Positions 1 to 11,030 of a stretch of DNA of 64,000 bases are shown one piece after another. Each line of letters starts with the position of its first letter. Position 1 is the stretch's first letter. This DNA is from Epichloe hybrida (Eukaryota; Ascomycota; Sordariomycetes; Hypocreales; Clavicipitaceae). Under the pieces are notes generated by a model that saw only the letters and a list, made by a program, of their open reading frames with translations, did not search any database and had not been told where the DNA came from. The stretch is from NCBI GenBank assembly GCA_019022495.1, contig JAFEKR010000002.1, positions 3,782,001-3,846,000 on the forward strand, read 5' to 3'. Both the position numbers and the translations under genes were made by a program.

Positions 1-401
1 CAGTAACTACAAACAAACTAGTACGGGGGGTTTGCGCCTAGCCAAGAAACCCGGCCATGTCCTGAGCACTTCTTCGAGGCTAAGCGGTGAACTTTGTATA
101 TGATGCGGGGTGGTCAAAAGGAAGCTCCGGTTTGCCGGGATGCTCCTGTACGCTACTTTGATGGCAAATGGGAAAACTGATCGGATTATTTTCTCCGAAA
201 ACAGTCAGGGTATTCGCTGGATCTGTGAAGTGACGACTTTATAAGCAGGGATAGCGCTCGTTGTGCCATTTTCCCGTCATCTCCCGGCTGGCTGACGCTT
301 TCACACAGAGTATGCCCAGTACATGCCTGTATGCACGCGCCCTGGCGAAGAATTCGTGACGACTCTACAATATTCCTGGGACAACGGCGTGTTCAGTCAG
401 C
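1..401. other. intergenic, upstream of PTH11-like gene
   Basis: No gene is supported here. The stretch is the upstream region of the + strand membrane-protein gene that begins at 402. A short ORF (323-508) overlaps that start in another frame and looks like chance. Confidence 0.5.
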
Positions 402-1609
402 ATGCTAGCCAGACTGGCCTCCGGGCCTTCCTTCCTCTGGGTAATGCTGTTGAGTCTTGCCTCAGCCGCGGATGTCTCGTCACTATCACCAGCGACTTCA
501 TCAAATAGAACGACGGAAGCGATCAACAATGCCCCGACACGCGACAGATCACCGAGACTGGCACGGGAGGTGATTACCCTCGGCTGTGTCACATCGCTGG
601 TCATGATCTTCCGCTTGATCATCAACAAGTTCTACAGCACACGACGAGCTTTCAGTGCGGACGACTGGGCTGTGTTCGTGGGAATTTTCATTCGAATCTC
701 TGCCACCGTAGTCGATGCAGAAGGCCTCATCGCCAACGGTCTCGGTCGGGACGTGTGGACAGTCTCGACTCAGCAGGTGCGAGGCTTCGCGTTGTATTTT
801 TACGTCATCCAGATTCTCTACTTCATAGAGATAACCATAATGAAAGCGACGTGGGGCCTCTTCTACCTGTCGATATTCCCGGGGCGGATTGTGCGTCGCA
901 TCTTGTGGATCACGATCGGATTCATCGTCCTGACTGGACTGGTATTCATCCTGGTTGCCGCGTTTCAGTGCACGCCCGTGAGATATACGTGGGAGCAATA
1001 CGGCAATCATGGTCTTCATGGCAGATGCATCAAAATTAATCCGGTTGGATGGGCGAATGCAGCCATGAGCGTTGCCATGGACTTTTGGCTCATAGCCATT
1101 CCATTGAATGAGGTTCACAAATTGAGTCTCCACTGGAAGAAGAAGCTGGGGGCCGCCGTCATGTTTATGACAGCCTTGTTGTAAGTTGGCGTGTAAGGGC
1201 GTATTACGCATGTCAAAGTCTTTGCTAATATTGGGATGTGTCCCGCCCAAACAGTGTCACAATCATATCCATCATTCGATTCAGGTCGCTTGTGACTTTT
1301 GCCAACTCCAAGAATCCAACATGGGACCAGTGTGAACTTGTTTTGTGGTCAACTGTTGAAGTCAGTGTTGGGATGATAGGGTTGTGCCTGCCGGCGATCC
1401 GACAGATGCTAGTACGGCTTGCTCCGCAGTTCTTTGCATCTCAACAAATACCCACGTCAAGTGGAGATGACACAGATCTGGTGCCAACACAGGGTACGAC
1501 AACAAAGCAGAAAGAGGGCCAACCAGGGGTCAAGCATCTCCCAGACCTGCGATTAAGCAGGAGGACGTGGGGGCCGTTAGTCGAGGACGACTGGACGCGC
1601 GTGGTATAA
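402..1609 (+). CDS. PTH11-like rhodopsin-domain integral membrane protein
   Basis: Two exons, 402-1180 and 1255-1609, joined over a 74-nt intron (donor GTAAGT, acceptor ACAG) give 377 residues. The protein starts with a hydrophobic leader (MLARLASGPSFLWVML), then has several membrane segments. The conserved block of the fungal rhodopsin/SAT4 family is visible: an FQCTPVRYTWE-like stretch, GRCI, and VTIISIIRFRSLV just after the intron, followed by NPTWDQCE. Family members are seven-helix plasma-membrane proteins of filamentous ascomycetes; some, such as Magnaporthe Pth11, sense surface cues and act upstream of G-protein/cAMP signalling. No eight-cysteine CFEM domain is seen before the first helix, so this is the CFEM-less type. 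The C-terminal tail is short and polar. Ligand and role are unknown. The ATG at 402 is chosen because it gives the leader peptide. Confidence 0.86.
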
Positions 1610-2601
1610 TCAGAAGAAGCCCTTTGTGGGACTGGTCACACTGTATTACACGTCAATTGTACGGAGTATAACTAATCATGAAGAGCGTTGACGTGGTCTG
1701 TCATGACTCATATTATAGCCTGAAACTTACATGACCACATTGTTGCTTCGGAGGCAGTCACTGAAGGTTCTACGGAAAGAGGACACTACCTCCATGTTTC
1801 CTGTCACAGGATACAAGTGGTTACGGTGACATGATTGTTTCTACAGGCGAACTACGTGTAGTTCGTTTACGTGTGACATGCCTAGCACAAACTTGCTAAC
1901 CGCAGGGTCCCGAAGCGGTTCTCTGGCACCAATCTGCGATTAATCTGCCTGATCGTTCTTGGGGTCAAGCGCGATTCGCCGCCGCCGGGCGAACCTTACT
2001 TTTTATCAGTTCTCAAAGAGCAGCGAGGAGTCTTCCGCGATAGATGTCGGGTACGCCGATCCAGCCACAGGAGAGGCAACAAAAGTCCGACCAGCGAGAT
2101 GAGATGCCTTGGAGATACTCTCCAGATCAACCGCGACGTTGGCGCGCTTTGTCCAGCGTACGCGGCCAAGTCGTCGTGAGAATCTTCATATCAAGGGATT
2201 GAGCCAATCCATATCAGACCAGGCGTATTACAACAGATTGCCAGAATCGAGTCTTGACACTTGTCGTCGGGATGTGGGGGTGGTAGTTTCAACGAACTTA
2301 CAAACCCACGGCACTAGCGAAGAAGCGATATGCATGTCCTGCCATGGTAGAAGGAGCTCGTGATTGGAGTGACTGTTAATCTTTACCGACTGAGCATTCG
2401 CGGACCAGAAACGAACAAGCCAATGCGGCTTACTGTGTCAAACTTGAAAAGGTTTCTTGTACCAGTGAAAAGAGAGTCGGATTGAATCTTGTCTATACTC
2501 AGGTCTACGTTCTAAACCAAGGCAAAGAGATGGAAGCGCTCTCCCACTGTGAAGGCTTCGCATACAAAAGAAGCTCCTCGATCATTTGCAGCCAGGAAGG
2601 C
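1610..2601. other. convergent intergenic region
   Basis: This is the 3' space between the + strand membrane-protein gene and the - strand protease gene. It holds one copy of the TACGGAGTA motif (1660-1668). The 84-residue ORF at 2109-2363 has no recognisable features and is not called. Confidence 0.5.
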
Positions 2602-4583
2602 TCATTTCCGCTGAGCTGGGACGTACTCTCGTATGTCCACCTTGGTTTCGTTCGCCTTGGCCTGCGCCATCATCAGAACCTCGGAATCCATGTCGAAGAC
2701 AACGTACATGTGCTGCATTGCCGGAGCTCCAAGAATGGCAGTACCACCACCCTGATCGGAGGCTGGACCTATTCGAAGGTTGCAAACACCGGCATCGCCA
2801 ACCTTGCGCTGGTTGCCGTTGCGACCTTGATCGTTTCCGCCTCGGTCATTGCCACCTTGGTTGTTTCCACCTCGGTCATTACCACCTTGGTTGTTTCCGC
2901 CTCGGTCATTACCACCTTGGTTGTTTCCACCTCGGTTTTTACCACCTTTGTTGTTGTTTTCGCCTCGGTTATTACCACCTCGGTTGTTTCCGCCTCGGTT
3001 TTTACCACCTTTGTTGTTGTTTTCGCCTCGGTTATTACCACCTTGGTTGTTTCCACCTTCATTTCCTCCACGAACACGACCGTTTTCATTCTGGCCATTT
3101 CCTCCACGGCCATTGCCATCTTGATTGCCACCATAGTTTCTCGGACTGCCACCCAGAGCTCTCGCTTTTTGGGGCGGCTCATTTTTGCCAGGGGCTCCTG
3201 GACCACGGGGAGGCTCCTCTGGAGCTATGAGCGAGTCTAGAGGAACTCTGATTTTAACCGCATCTTTATTCATGCCAATGACGACATCCATGCCCTTGAT
3301 CCGATTGCAATCCGTCAAAAATTCGCCTTCAGGGCCCGGTTGAGCTCCCAGCATATCAGAGATTGTGTTCACAGTTTCCTCAGACAAAATGAGGTCGGGG
3401 ACGCCAGTATCTAGCAGCACTACAGGCGGAATATCGTTTCCCAATATGTTTCCATCCCGCTGCCGGCGCATGAGGTTTTTAGTTGACAGGGGGCGCCTCG
3501 TGTGGTCGTATGATGCGCGTTGGGGCCTGTTCAAGACTTTGCGGGCAAGGACGGATCTCCGGAACTTTCCAGCTGATTCCGTCTCATCTCCTGATTCCGA
3601 TAGAGTCCCAGCTTTTTTGTTGTCGCGGCTTGGGTTGTTTCCCCCTCTTGAAGGGTTCTTCTGTGTCGAATCACGTTCCGGTGAGCCTTTTGATGGGACC
3701 AAGCGGACGGAACTGAGGTCGACGACGAAGGATGGAAGATCCCCAGCGTTATTTCTGACCAGCGGTGCGGCTTTGAGCTTCCCGTCAACCTTGGCGGCAT
3801 CGAATCCTCCCCATACGAGCGTTCCGTTCTCAGGGGAGCCTAGGTAAACTGTCAGTTCCAATCCATTCATTCCATCGCGAAAGAAAGCTCAAATGACATG
3901 ATGCATTGGGAATGCTGCTAGAACCGCTATTCGAGACAAGGGGTCAACGGAGCGTCAAACCAAGTAAACTTACGGAAGTCGCCAAGATGGAGGCCAAATG
4001 CGTTGACTTTTGAGTCATTGGTCTCTTTGAACCGAGCCGGTACGTTTGGATAATTGTTGTCGACAGACTCTCCCTGAACTGGACCGACTCCCAAGACTGG
4101 AAAGCTGGTTTGGCCAGCCACCACGCCGCCTTCTTCCACAAGGCCCATCCGTACCTGGACAGCCTTGCCTCCAGGAGTGATCTGAAGAGGAGCCTCGATG
4201 AATTTACCCACGAACTGGGCTCCTCCGGTAAAGGTTGCGTTGAGGGGCTGGTTCACGTCTCGAACTTGTGCGCCGGCGCCTGCAGGGTCGAATGATCCGG
4301 CTTTGAAACCTGTCGTGATTCCATCACACTGCTGACCATCACTCTTGCAGAAGTCACTTCCTGTCTCTGGCATAGTCCAATCACTGCTTCCGGTATCTAG
4401 CAGTCCTTTCATGACCTGGCCTGCTACCGTAAACTCCATAAAGGGGCGAAAACCACCCTGAATCGCATCCGTAACCTTCATCACCTGGCTGACCTCCAAC
4501 TGGATCTTGTCTTGAGCGGCAACCTGCCCGCTGAGAACCAGCAGCGGGCCAGAGAGCCTGATTAGAGAACAAGTGACCTTCAT
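2602..4583 (-). CDS. secreted pepsin-type aspartyl protease (A1) with Asn/Gly-rich repeat
   Basis: Exons 4583-3974 and 3848-2602 join over a 125-nt intron to give 618 residues. The start at 4583 is preferred over upstream codons because it opens a signal peptide (MKVTCSLIRLSGPLLVLSG, cut near residue 23). The first catalytic motif DTGSSDW has Asp63, and the second, LLDTGVPD, has Asp350. YLGSPENGTLVWGGFD and the C-terminal GTAILGAPAMQHMYVVFDM are standard A1 landmarks. The spacing of 287 residues between the two Asp is far above the roughly 180 of pepsin-like enzymes, because a charged Ser/Arg-rich insert lies before Asp350. A second insert (about residues 443-548) is made of GGNN/GGND-type repeats inside the C-terminal lobe. 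The relatives are secreted or cell-wall yapsin/opsin-like proteases. The key residues are intact, so it is probably active; the inserts suggest wall association, which is inference. Confidence 0.88.
2815..3132 (-). repeat. in-frame Asn/Gly-rich coding minisatellite
   Basis: About 106 codons of the aspartyl protease consist of near-tandem repeats of GGNNRG, GGNDRG and GENNNKGGKNR type. At DNA level this is a repeated 15-24 bp unit rich in ACCACC and GTTGTTTCC on the + strand. The unit length is a multiple of three, so copy-number change keeps the frame. Confidence 0.9.
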
Positions 4584-6292
4584 GGTGATAGGAAGAGACC
4601 CAGCTCTTTCTATGGATGAATGGAGGTACACTGACTGCACAGATGCTGAGAAGTGAGTGAAAGAAAGAGAAGGAGAGAGAATGAGATGCCTAAGAAAAAA
4701 AGAAAAGGAAAATCAGACGCGGTATATTGACAGCACAAAACAAACTGAAAGTGCAATGCCAGGAAACATAAAGTGCTTCCTTTTTTTACTTAAGTAAAAT
4801 CCTCAATTCATCTTGTATGATAAATATTCCTTAGCTATGATATCAAGTCCTGAATAAGCCGCCATGGACGGCGAGAAGCGAGGCAAGCGGGGCCAAGGGC
4901 GATCTTGAAACAAGCTCCAGCTTCGTGAAGTCATAGATGGTAGCAGGTGCATGACTCTAAGGTGAACTTATTTCCGCCAGGCTGTAGCAAGTTCGTTTGA
5001 TGAATTGAGAATGACTTGGTGCTTTCTGAACTCTGCAAAGTAAGCCTTTAAGCTTGTGCTGCACAATGTTCGCGCAATGCCCCCCCCCTCCCAGCTCGTC
5101 TAGTTCGATTGTAATCCGTAGAACCATCGCTTCCTGCAGTATGTTGGAGAAATTCAATACCACGTCTCAATGCGATCAATGCGGTCAATACGGCTTGGGT
5201 CATTAGCCATCCCGCAACTCAAGATAGACTGCGGTTTCTTGTCCCCGAGATGCATGCGAGCCATTACATAAAGACGCCTCTCACTTGCCTACTTCTACTC
5301 TTGAGAAAGAAGCACACACAACACTTACTGTCTTGGTCTCACAGTTGGACTCATAAGTTAGCCCGAAAGGGCGCGGTTTGACGGGCCACCTGGCATTGCT
5401 TTGTTGGGGATGAGTCAACCTTGCCGGACACTACCTTCTCCGTTCATGCAACCGCGTGTTGTTGATGGCAATGTATGCAATGAGGGCTGTCCCAGATGTC
5501 AGGCTTTAATACCAGACGGTTTCAGCATCTCGCGTCAGGACTCGGGACTCAGGAGGCGTGCCAAGGAAATGCTTACTTCATCGGGCAAGCACGAGCGAGG
5601 ATACTGTACGGCAAACACAGGACGAAAAAAAAAAAAAAAAAGAAGAAGAAGAAGAAGAAGAAGGAGAAGAAGAAAGGGCTGGTTTAGGGCCCCCCATCCG
5701 ATGCGACATGTATGTAAGCAAGTTTATTCCCGTTGACATTGCCGACGATCGCTTCGATTGGCTGGTGCGCCTAATAAAAGATCGGCCAACGTCATTGATC
5801 GAACGGCAAGTCCTTGGACGATTGTACAAGGCGTGAACAGTCGGCACACGGCATACTTACGCCAAGCGGCATTGAGCGACCCGAGTTTCTGAGACCTACA
5901 TGTATGTATCCAGGGCGGTAATAACGCAGGCCGTCATCCTCGTGACGAGACCGCCTCACCTCGCGCCTGCCCATGAACAGAATTCTATACGCGGAAATAC
6001 ACGGAAATACACGGAAAACCGTCCACTCGTACCTGTCATTTACGTCCATATCCATGGATCTGATGGTGGCCAGGGTGCAATGCCCTCATGCAATGCACCC
6101 AACGCCATGAGTAATTACCACCCAGCCACGCTCTCTCTTCCTGACCGACCGTCCTCTCCTCTCATTTTCCCATCCCTAGCGAATGACGGGTGACGAATTA
6201 CGAATTACGAAATACGATAAAAAGGTTGAAAGAAGAAAAAAATTATTTGAAACACTGCCATGACTCGCCCCTAATGCCCTCTAGAACGCATC
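4584..6292. other. divergent intergenic region with A-tract/GAA microsatellite
   Basis: This 1.7-kb space separates the protease start from the CLC channel start and should hold both promoters. A run of A followed by about eleven GAA/GGA triplets lies at 5624-5676. Short ORFs that cross it (5401-5847, both strands) only translate the microsatellite and are rejected. Confidence 0.6.
5624..5676. repeat. A-tract plus (GAA)n microsatellite
   Basis: A run of about 17 A followed by roughly eleven GAA/GGA triplets in the space between the protease and the CLC gene. Confidence 0.9.
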
Positions 6293-8557
6293 ATGGAAAC
6301 AACTCCCCTTCTTGAACCTACATACGATCGCGATCTCGAATCGCTACGCTGCTCTCCACGACCCTCAAATTCCGTTGCCGAATCCGGTTGGAGTAATCAA
6401 GTGGGAGGTACTGCACCCTACAAAGATTATGCCACGATCAATTGGTTACAGGACTTGGTGAAAGACAATGACCGTCATACACCCAAGAATACAAGCACAC
6501 GAGGCGGACTCACAGTCAGGATACTAGGACGTTTAGGAACTTGGTGGGACTCGGCCCAACCCTGGATCGCGGCCATCACGATTGGCCTTCTTACCGCCGG
6601 AGTAGCATTCGTGGTTGATGTGAGCGTCGAGGCCGTGGCAGACTGGAAGGAGGGATATTGCGTGTCAAGTATATGGCTGAACCGGCGGTCTTGCTGTTCA
6701 CCCGATGGAACGTGTCAGGGCTGGAGACCATGGGCTCGAAGCTTTCCGCTTGCGTATGCAATATACGTCATATTCGCCTTACTCTTCGGTCTGATCGCGG
6801 CGGGCGTGACAATGACAACAGAGACGGAACTCCCCCCTGTGGTGGATTTTCATGTTGACTCCGTGAAAAGGAAACACGGCAGCGAAGACGGAGCAAACCA
6901 ATCCAGCGCCTCCAACGGTAAGACCATGTACATGGCTGCTGGAAGTGGTATACCTGAGATCAAAACGATTCTATCTGGATTCGTCATCCCGCACTTTTTA
7001 ACCTTGAGGGTTTTGGTCGTCAAGGCTGTTGGGGCCACATTTGCTGTTGCAACAGGCATGTGTCTTGGAAAGGAAGGTCCATTTGTCCATATATCGACCT
7101 GTGTGGGATATCTTGTCGCCAAAACCATGCCCAGATACGCAGGAAATGAGGGCAAAATGAGAGAAATGCTCAGTGTCGCTTGTTCCTCTGGTTTGTCCGT
7201 TGCCTTCGGTGCTCCTATCGGCGGCGTGCTGTTCAGCTATGAAGAAATCAGCACCTACTTCCCCCGTCGCGTCCTCTGGAAATCCTTTCTATGCTCTTTG
7301 GTAGCAGCAGCAACACTGAGAGAACTAAACCCAACCGGTACTGGAAAGCTTGTGCTGTTCGAGACAAATTACGGTGTGGACTACGATGTTGTTCACTATG
7401 TGGTCTTCATCTTTCTCGGTGTCTGCGGCGGAGTTTTTGGTGGAGTATTCTGCAAGGCCAATTTCTGCTGGTCCAAATCGTTCCGGCAAATCTCCTTCAT
7501 CAAGAAAAGCCCAGTGCTGGAGGTGTTCATTGTGGTTCTCATCACAGCCTGTATCCAGTATCCCAACCCATTGATACGCGACACCGGAGATATCATCATG
7601 GAGCGGTTACTTGTCGACTGCAACGACATAGATGAAGACTGGATCTGTACACAAGAGGCCAGATCTGGCGGCAAGGGTAAATACTATGCTTGGTTGATTT
7701 CGGGGGCCTTTGTGAAGCTCATATTGACCACCATCACATTCGGCTGCAAAGTCCCCTCCGGCATTATCATTCCCGCGCTGGATGCGGGCGCTTTGTTTGG
7801 CAGGATGGTGGGACAACTTGTTCCAGACATATCACCGGGAATCTTTGCCATGGTCGGATCGGCGGCTTTTCTAGCAGGAGTCAGCAGAATGACGGTGAGC
7901 TTGGCTGTCATCATGTTCGAGCTGACCGGGGAAGTCAACTTCACCCCACCCTTTATGATTGCTATTCTTACAGCGAAATGGGTTGCCGACTCCATCAGCG
8001 CCGAAGGAGTATACGACCTTGCCCAGCACGTTATGGGACACCCGTTTCTTGATGCTGAGCAGGCAGTAGTGAAGCTACAAGCAGCTCGAGACTCCAATCA
8101 TCCACCTACCGTGAGACAGCTGAGTCCCCCAGCAAACATCATGACGAGAGTGATAGCACGTATGGATGCAGACAACGGGCTATCAATACGCTCTTTCCGA
8201 GAAATTCTAGCCGAAATCGAAGCTCACTGTCTTACAGAACTGGGTCTTGTCATAGTGAACGAGCAAGGGGTATGTCAAGGGTATCTCCCAGAGACCAACA
8301 TCAGGTCTGCAGTGCGTGCTTTGGACGAGCATGAAAGCGGCGGCCTGAGTCTCGTGAGCCTTTCGGATGACAGTTTTTGGCATCTGATAGACCCGAATCC
8401 CTTGTGTGTGTCTGCAAAAGCCCCCATTGAGTACGCCACAGAAATGTTTGGCAAGCTGGGGCTCGGCCACTTGATAGTGATAGACGAGGAGACGGCTGAG
8501 GTAGTTGGCGTTGTTGGGAAGAAGCGGTTGTTGAAATTCCTAGATGCGTTAGCATAG
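6293..8557 (+). CDS. CLC-family chloride channel / Cl-/H+ exchanger
   Basis: One uninterrupted 754-residue frame. The N-terminal 80 residues are cytosolic, followed by a membrane core. The three CLC signatures are present: GSGIPE (217-222), GKEGPFVH (259-266, gating Glu261) and the later pore region near GCKVPSGIIIPALDAGALFG. The motif LFSYEEISTYF contains Glu317/318, matching the position of the proton glutamate of CLC exchangers, so a Cl-/H+ antiporter is more likely than a pure channel. The C-terminal part (about 610-754) fits a paired CBS domain that binds nucleotides. It resembles the endomembrane CLCs of fungi, including yeast Gef1, which adjust ion content of Golgi or vacuolar compartments and affect copper and iron handling. 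The substrate and location here are inferred from family only. Confidence 0.95.
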   Translation: METTPLLEPTYDRDLESLRCSPRPSNSVAESGWSNQVGGTAPYKDYATINWLQDLVKDNDRHTPKNTSTRGGLTVRILGRLGTWWDSAQPWIAAITIGLLTAGVAFVVDVSVEAVADWKEGYCVSSIWLNRRSCCSPDGTCQGWRPWARSFPLAYAIYVIFALLFGLIAAGVTMTTETELPPVVDFHVDSVKRKHGSEDGANQSSASNGKTMYMAAGSGIPEIKTILSGFVIPHFLTLRVLVVKAVGATFAVATGMCLGKEGPFVHISTCVGYLVAKTMPRYAGNEGKMREMLSVACSSGLSVAFGAPIGGVLFSYEEISTYFPRRVLWKSFLCSLVAAATLRELNPTGTGKLVLFETNYGVDYDVVHYVVFIFLGVCGGVFGGVFCKANFCWSKSFRQISFIKKSPVLEVFIVVLITACIQYPNPLIRDTGDIIMERLLVDCNDIDEDWICTQEARSGGKGKYYAWLISGAFVKLILTTITFGCKVPSGIIIPALDAGALFGRMVGQLVPDISPGIFAMVGSAAFLAGVSRMTVSLAVIMFELTGEVNFTPPFMIAILTAKWVADSISAEGVYDLAQHVMGHPFLDAEQAVVKLQAARDSNHPPTVRQLSPPANIMTRVIARMDADNGLSIRSFREILAEIEAHCLTELGLVIVNEQGVCQGYLPETNIRSAVRALDEHESGGLSLVSLSDDSFWHLIDPNPLCVSAKAPIEYATEMFGKLGLGHLIVIDEETAEVVGVVGKKRLLKFLDALA

Positions 8558-9451
8558 ATGTTCCATGGGCTAATATCTTGATGCCTCCAATACACACATA
8601 TATATATATACTGACTGCAGGGACTAGAAGTATAATAAATATACCCGCCACCGTTGAAACTCCTTTCCCATTCCCACAAAGTCTTCATTTCTAGACACGG
8701 TCTCTCTCACGGTCGGTCACCCGCTTCCTCCTTTCACCCGCGGTCGCCGCAAAGCTGCTGTTCGTCCACTGCGGATTCGCCCTATATCCAGCCAAAGCTC
8801 CAAGATTTCACTACCTGCCACAACATGCGGGTCTTGCCGTTGTTCGCCCCTTCTCGGCATTCGAATCTTGCGACAGATTTGCCAGGTCATGACCTACATT
8901 AACCTGGTTTGCCCCAGAGGAGCCAGGACATATTGCGACAGCGTCATGCGATGAAATCTCTTGTTCCCTGACGAACAGAATAGGCACCAGGGAGTCTGTC
9001 TTCAAAGACATCCTGTGCATGTTGCAAAGACGTGGAAATCATCTTTTTTTGCCAGATCCGAGAACAAGAACAACCTCTGTGATAGGAAGCCCCGCTAGTT
9101 GGACTCAAAGAACTACCAAAATTATCTAGGCAAATATGGTGTTGAGTCTAAACCGTAAGCAAGTGCTATCGGCTGGCACCTTCGCTTGGAAAGACGATAC
9201 CTTAGTCTTCTCTCGTAATCTGGCTAGTTTGAGTATTATACGATTGCGGCAAAGATCGATTCATTTATGAACATCTTGGGAAACGCTGCTCTGTTTCTTG
9301 ACAGTATATCGAGCGAATTGATGGGCCCGCGTAGCCAGGTGGGAAGGCATTATCGATACACAGCATTCGCAAGGACGATCCCGAGTCATTTGGCTCTAGT
9401 AGCTCTAGCTTTTTCTTCGTGACGGTGTCGTGAATGAGACTTAACCATCCA
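8558..9451. other. convergent intergenic region
   Basis: The 3' space between the CLC gene and the cyclin gene. A short TA dinucleotide run lies at about 8595-8609. Nothing coding is supported. Confidence 0.5.
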
Positions 9452-10600
9452 TCAGCCCAAAGATGGACCGAAAACGTCATCTGCAGTATCAACCTTTCGG
9501 CGCTTAGCGTCTCTGGGATCGGCGTCTCCAAATACGGCTCCGTCGCTCGTGGAATTCGGTTTCTTCGGCTTGGTGGCGGCCTGTTCTCGACGTGCTCGCT
9601 GTAGTTCCACCAAATTGGCTCTGTCGGGATCTCGGCATTTCTGTAGTTTTTTCCGGAGGGGTTTCATGGACTTGACAATTTCAGGCTAGTCATAAACTTA
9701 GTCATTTAAAGGCGCTTAGAAGGGAGTATCAAAGGGGAGACATAGAAGTGAAATCTGAAAATGGAAGGATCATACCGTGCCCCAGTATTCAGACATCCTC
9801 TCGGGTGGCTCGTCTTCCAACATGGCTCGGCAGCTCTCAACGGTTGTCATTATCTTGTCGTAGACATCTGTATGAGTCCCTGTCACTCTGCCGCCGGTTT
9901 GGTTTACATTCTCCGCTGGCCTGGGAAGCAAAATATCCACCAGGCCCGAATCAACCATTAGCAACGAAGCCATCATGATCTGACTTGGCGTGAAGTGGAA
10001 GTACACGTCTGTGACCAAGGCGCTGAATTTAAGAATTTCTCGCGCCCGAGTATGGGCACTGTTTACTCTGCTTTCATCGTCCGGGACCCGTTTTCTGAGC
10101 TCAAGGATAGCCCCCTCTAACGCTCTGAAGGGATGCCGTACATCAAACGCGAACCGGATGCCTTGGCAGAGCAAATATTCGCCAGCGAGGATTTGTTCGC
10201 TTGTAGTGTTGGGGAACTTTTCAGCCAACTTAGATAGTCGTATGTAGAAGCCCTCCGCTTTGCAACCAAAAAATAAAGACGTTTTCAGAAGCTCTGTAGG
10301 AGGGTAGGTCATCAACGAGTTGGTGACGTAGAATCGACGGAGGAATATGGCGGCCGTGGATCGTATTTCGGTAGGCAGCTCACAAAACTGGGCTGCGCGA
10401 ATCAGTTCAACCGTGAAGAATTTAATAAGCCGAGCTTCTTCTTCCGGTGTCAAAAAATCTGGCACGGGGTCTAATCGAGGTATGATTTGTTGCTTTGCTA
10501 GTGAATTCGTCTTTTCCTGAAGCTCCTGCAGATTGGTTGGCGAAAAAGACCAGAGACGAAACTGGCTCGATTGCTTATATCTCTCATCTTCGGTGGTCAT
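9452..10600 (-). CDS. CCL1: cyclin H / Ccl1-like cyclin of TFIIH
   Basis: Exons 10600-9776 and 9670-9452 (intron 105 nt, donor GTATGA, acceptor CAAG) give 347 residues. The start MTTEDERYKQSSQFRLWSFS is the usual opening of cyclin H, which is why the ATG at 10600 is chosen over codons further upstream. A cyclin fold runs from about residue 45 to 260 with LTPEEEARLIKFFTVEL-like and RATAAIFLRRFYVTNSLM-like helices (seen here as LTPEEEARLIKFF and RSTAAIFLRRFY). The C-terminal exon is basic and ends with KRRKVDTADDVFG, which could serve as a nuclear signal. Cyclin H pairs with Kin28/Cdk7 in TFIIH, which phosphorylates the RNA polymerase II tail. A CACGTG box lies about 145 bp upstream of the ATG. 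Confidence 0.88.
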
Positions 10601-11030
10601 AGTTGAAGCAAAAGATGTCGAGCAAACGACGCCAACTCGCAATTTCGGGAGAGCTGTTGTTACTATTAGATTTGATGCACGTAAAAGGCGACGGAGCTTG
10701 GCCAGTGCCTCAGCTTCGTGGAGCTTGGTGCACAGCGTAGCGCACGTGACTAGGCGTCAACTTCGCGACCTCTTACGATAACAGGCAAATCCAACACTGC
10801 AATTATTCGACCCTGCATTTAAGAGATGATAGAGTTGACTCGGAGGGGTAGAGGAGCCTATGGTGATACAAAAGGATGACAACTCTGTGCCTCGGATTCA
10901 AGTTTCAATCTAATAATCTACAAAGATTTTGTTCTTCATAACCTTGTGGGCCTCTTCCACTGAGCAGAAAATCATACAAAACGCAGTGCTGTGAGGCGTT
11001 GACATCCATTGCGACCCGCGCAACGTCCGC
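10601..11030. promoter_or_regulatory. CCL1 upstream region with CACGTG box
   Basis: The 430-bp space before the cyclin gene, downstream of the BAR-protein stop. A CACGTG palindrome lies at 10743-10748, a typical bHLH/bZIP site. Whether it is used is not known. Confidence 0.4.

Noticed and set aside
549..1250. 233-residue minus-strand ORF opposite the PTH11-like gene
   Set aside because: Antisense of a well-supported membrane protein; no hydrophobic pattern or domain of its own.
5401..5847. Lysine- and arginine-rich ORFs over the GAA microsatellite
   Set aside because: They are readouts of the A/GAA tract in different frames.
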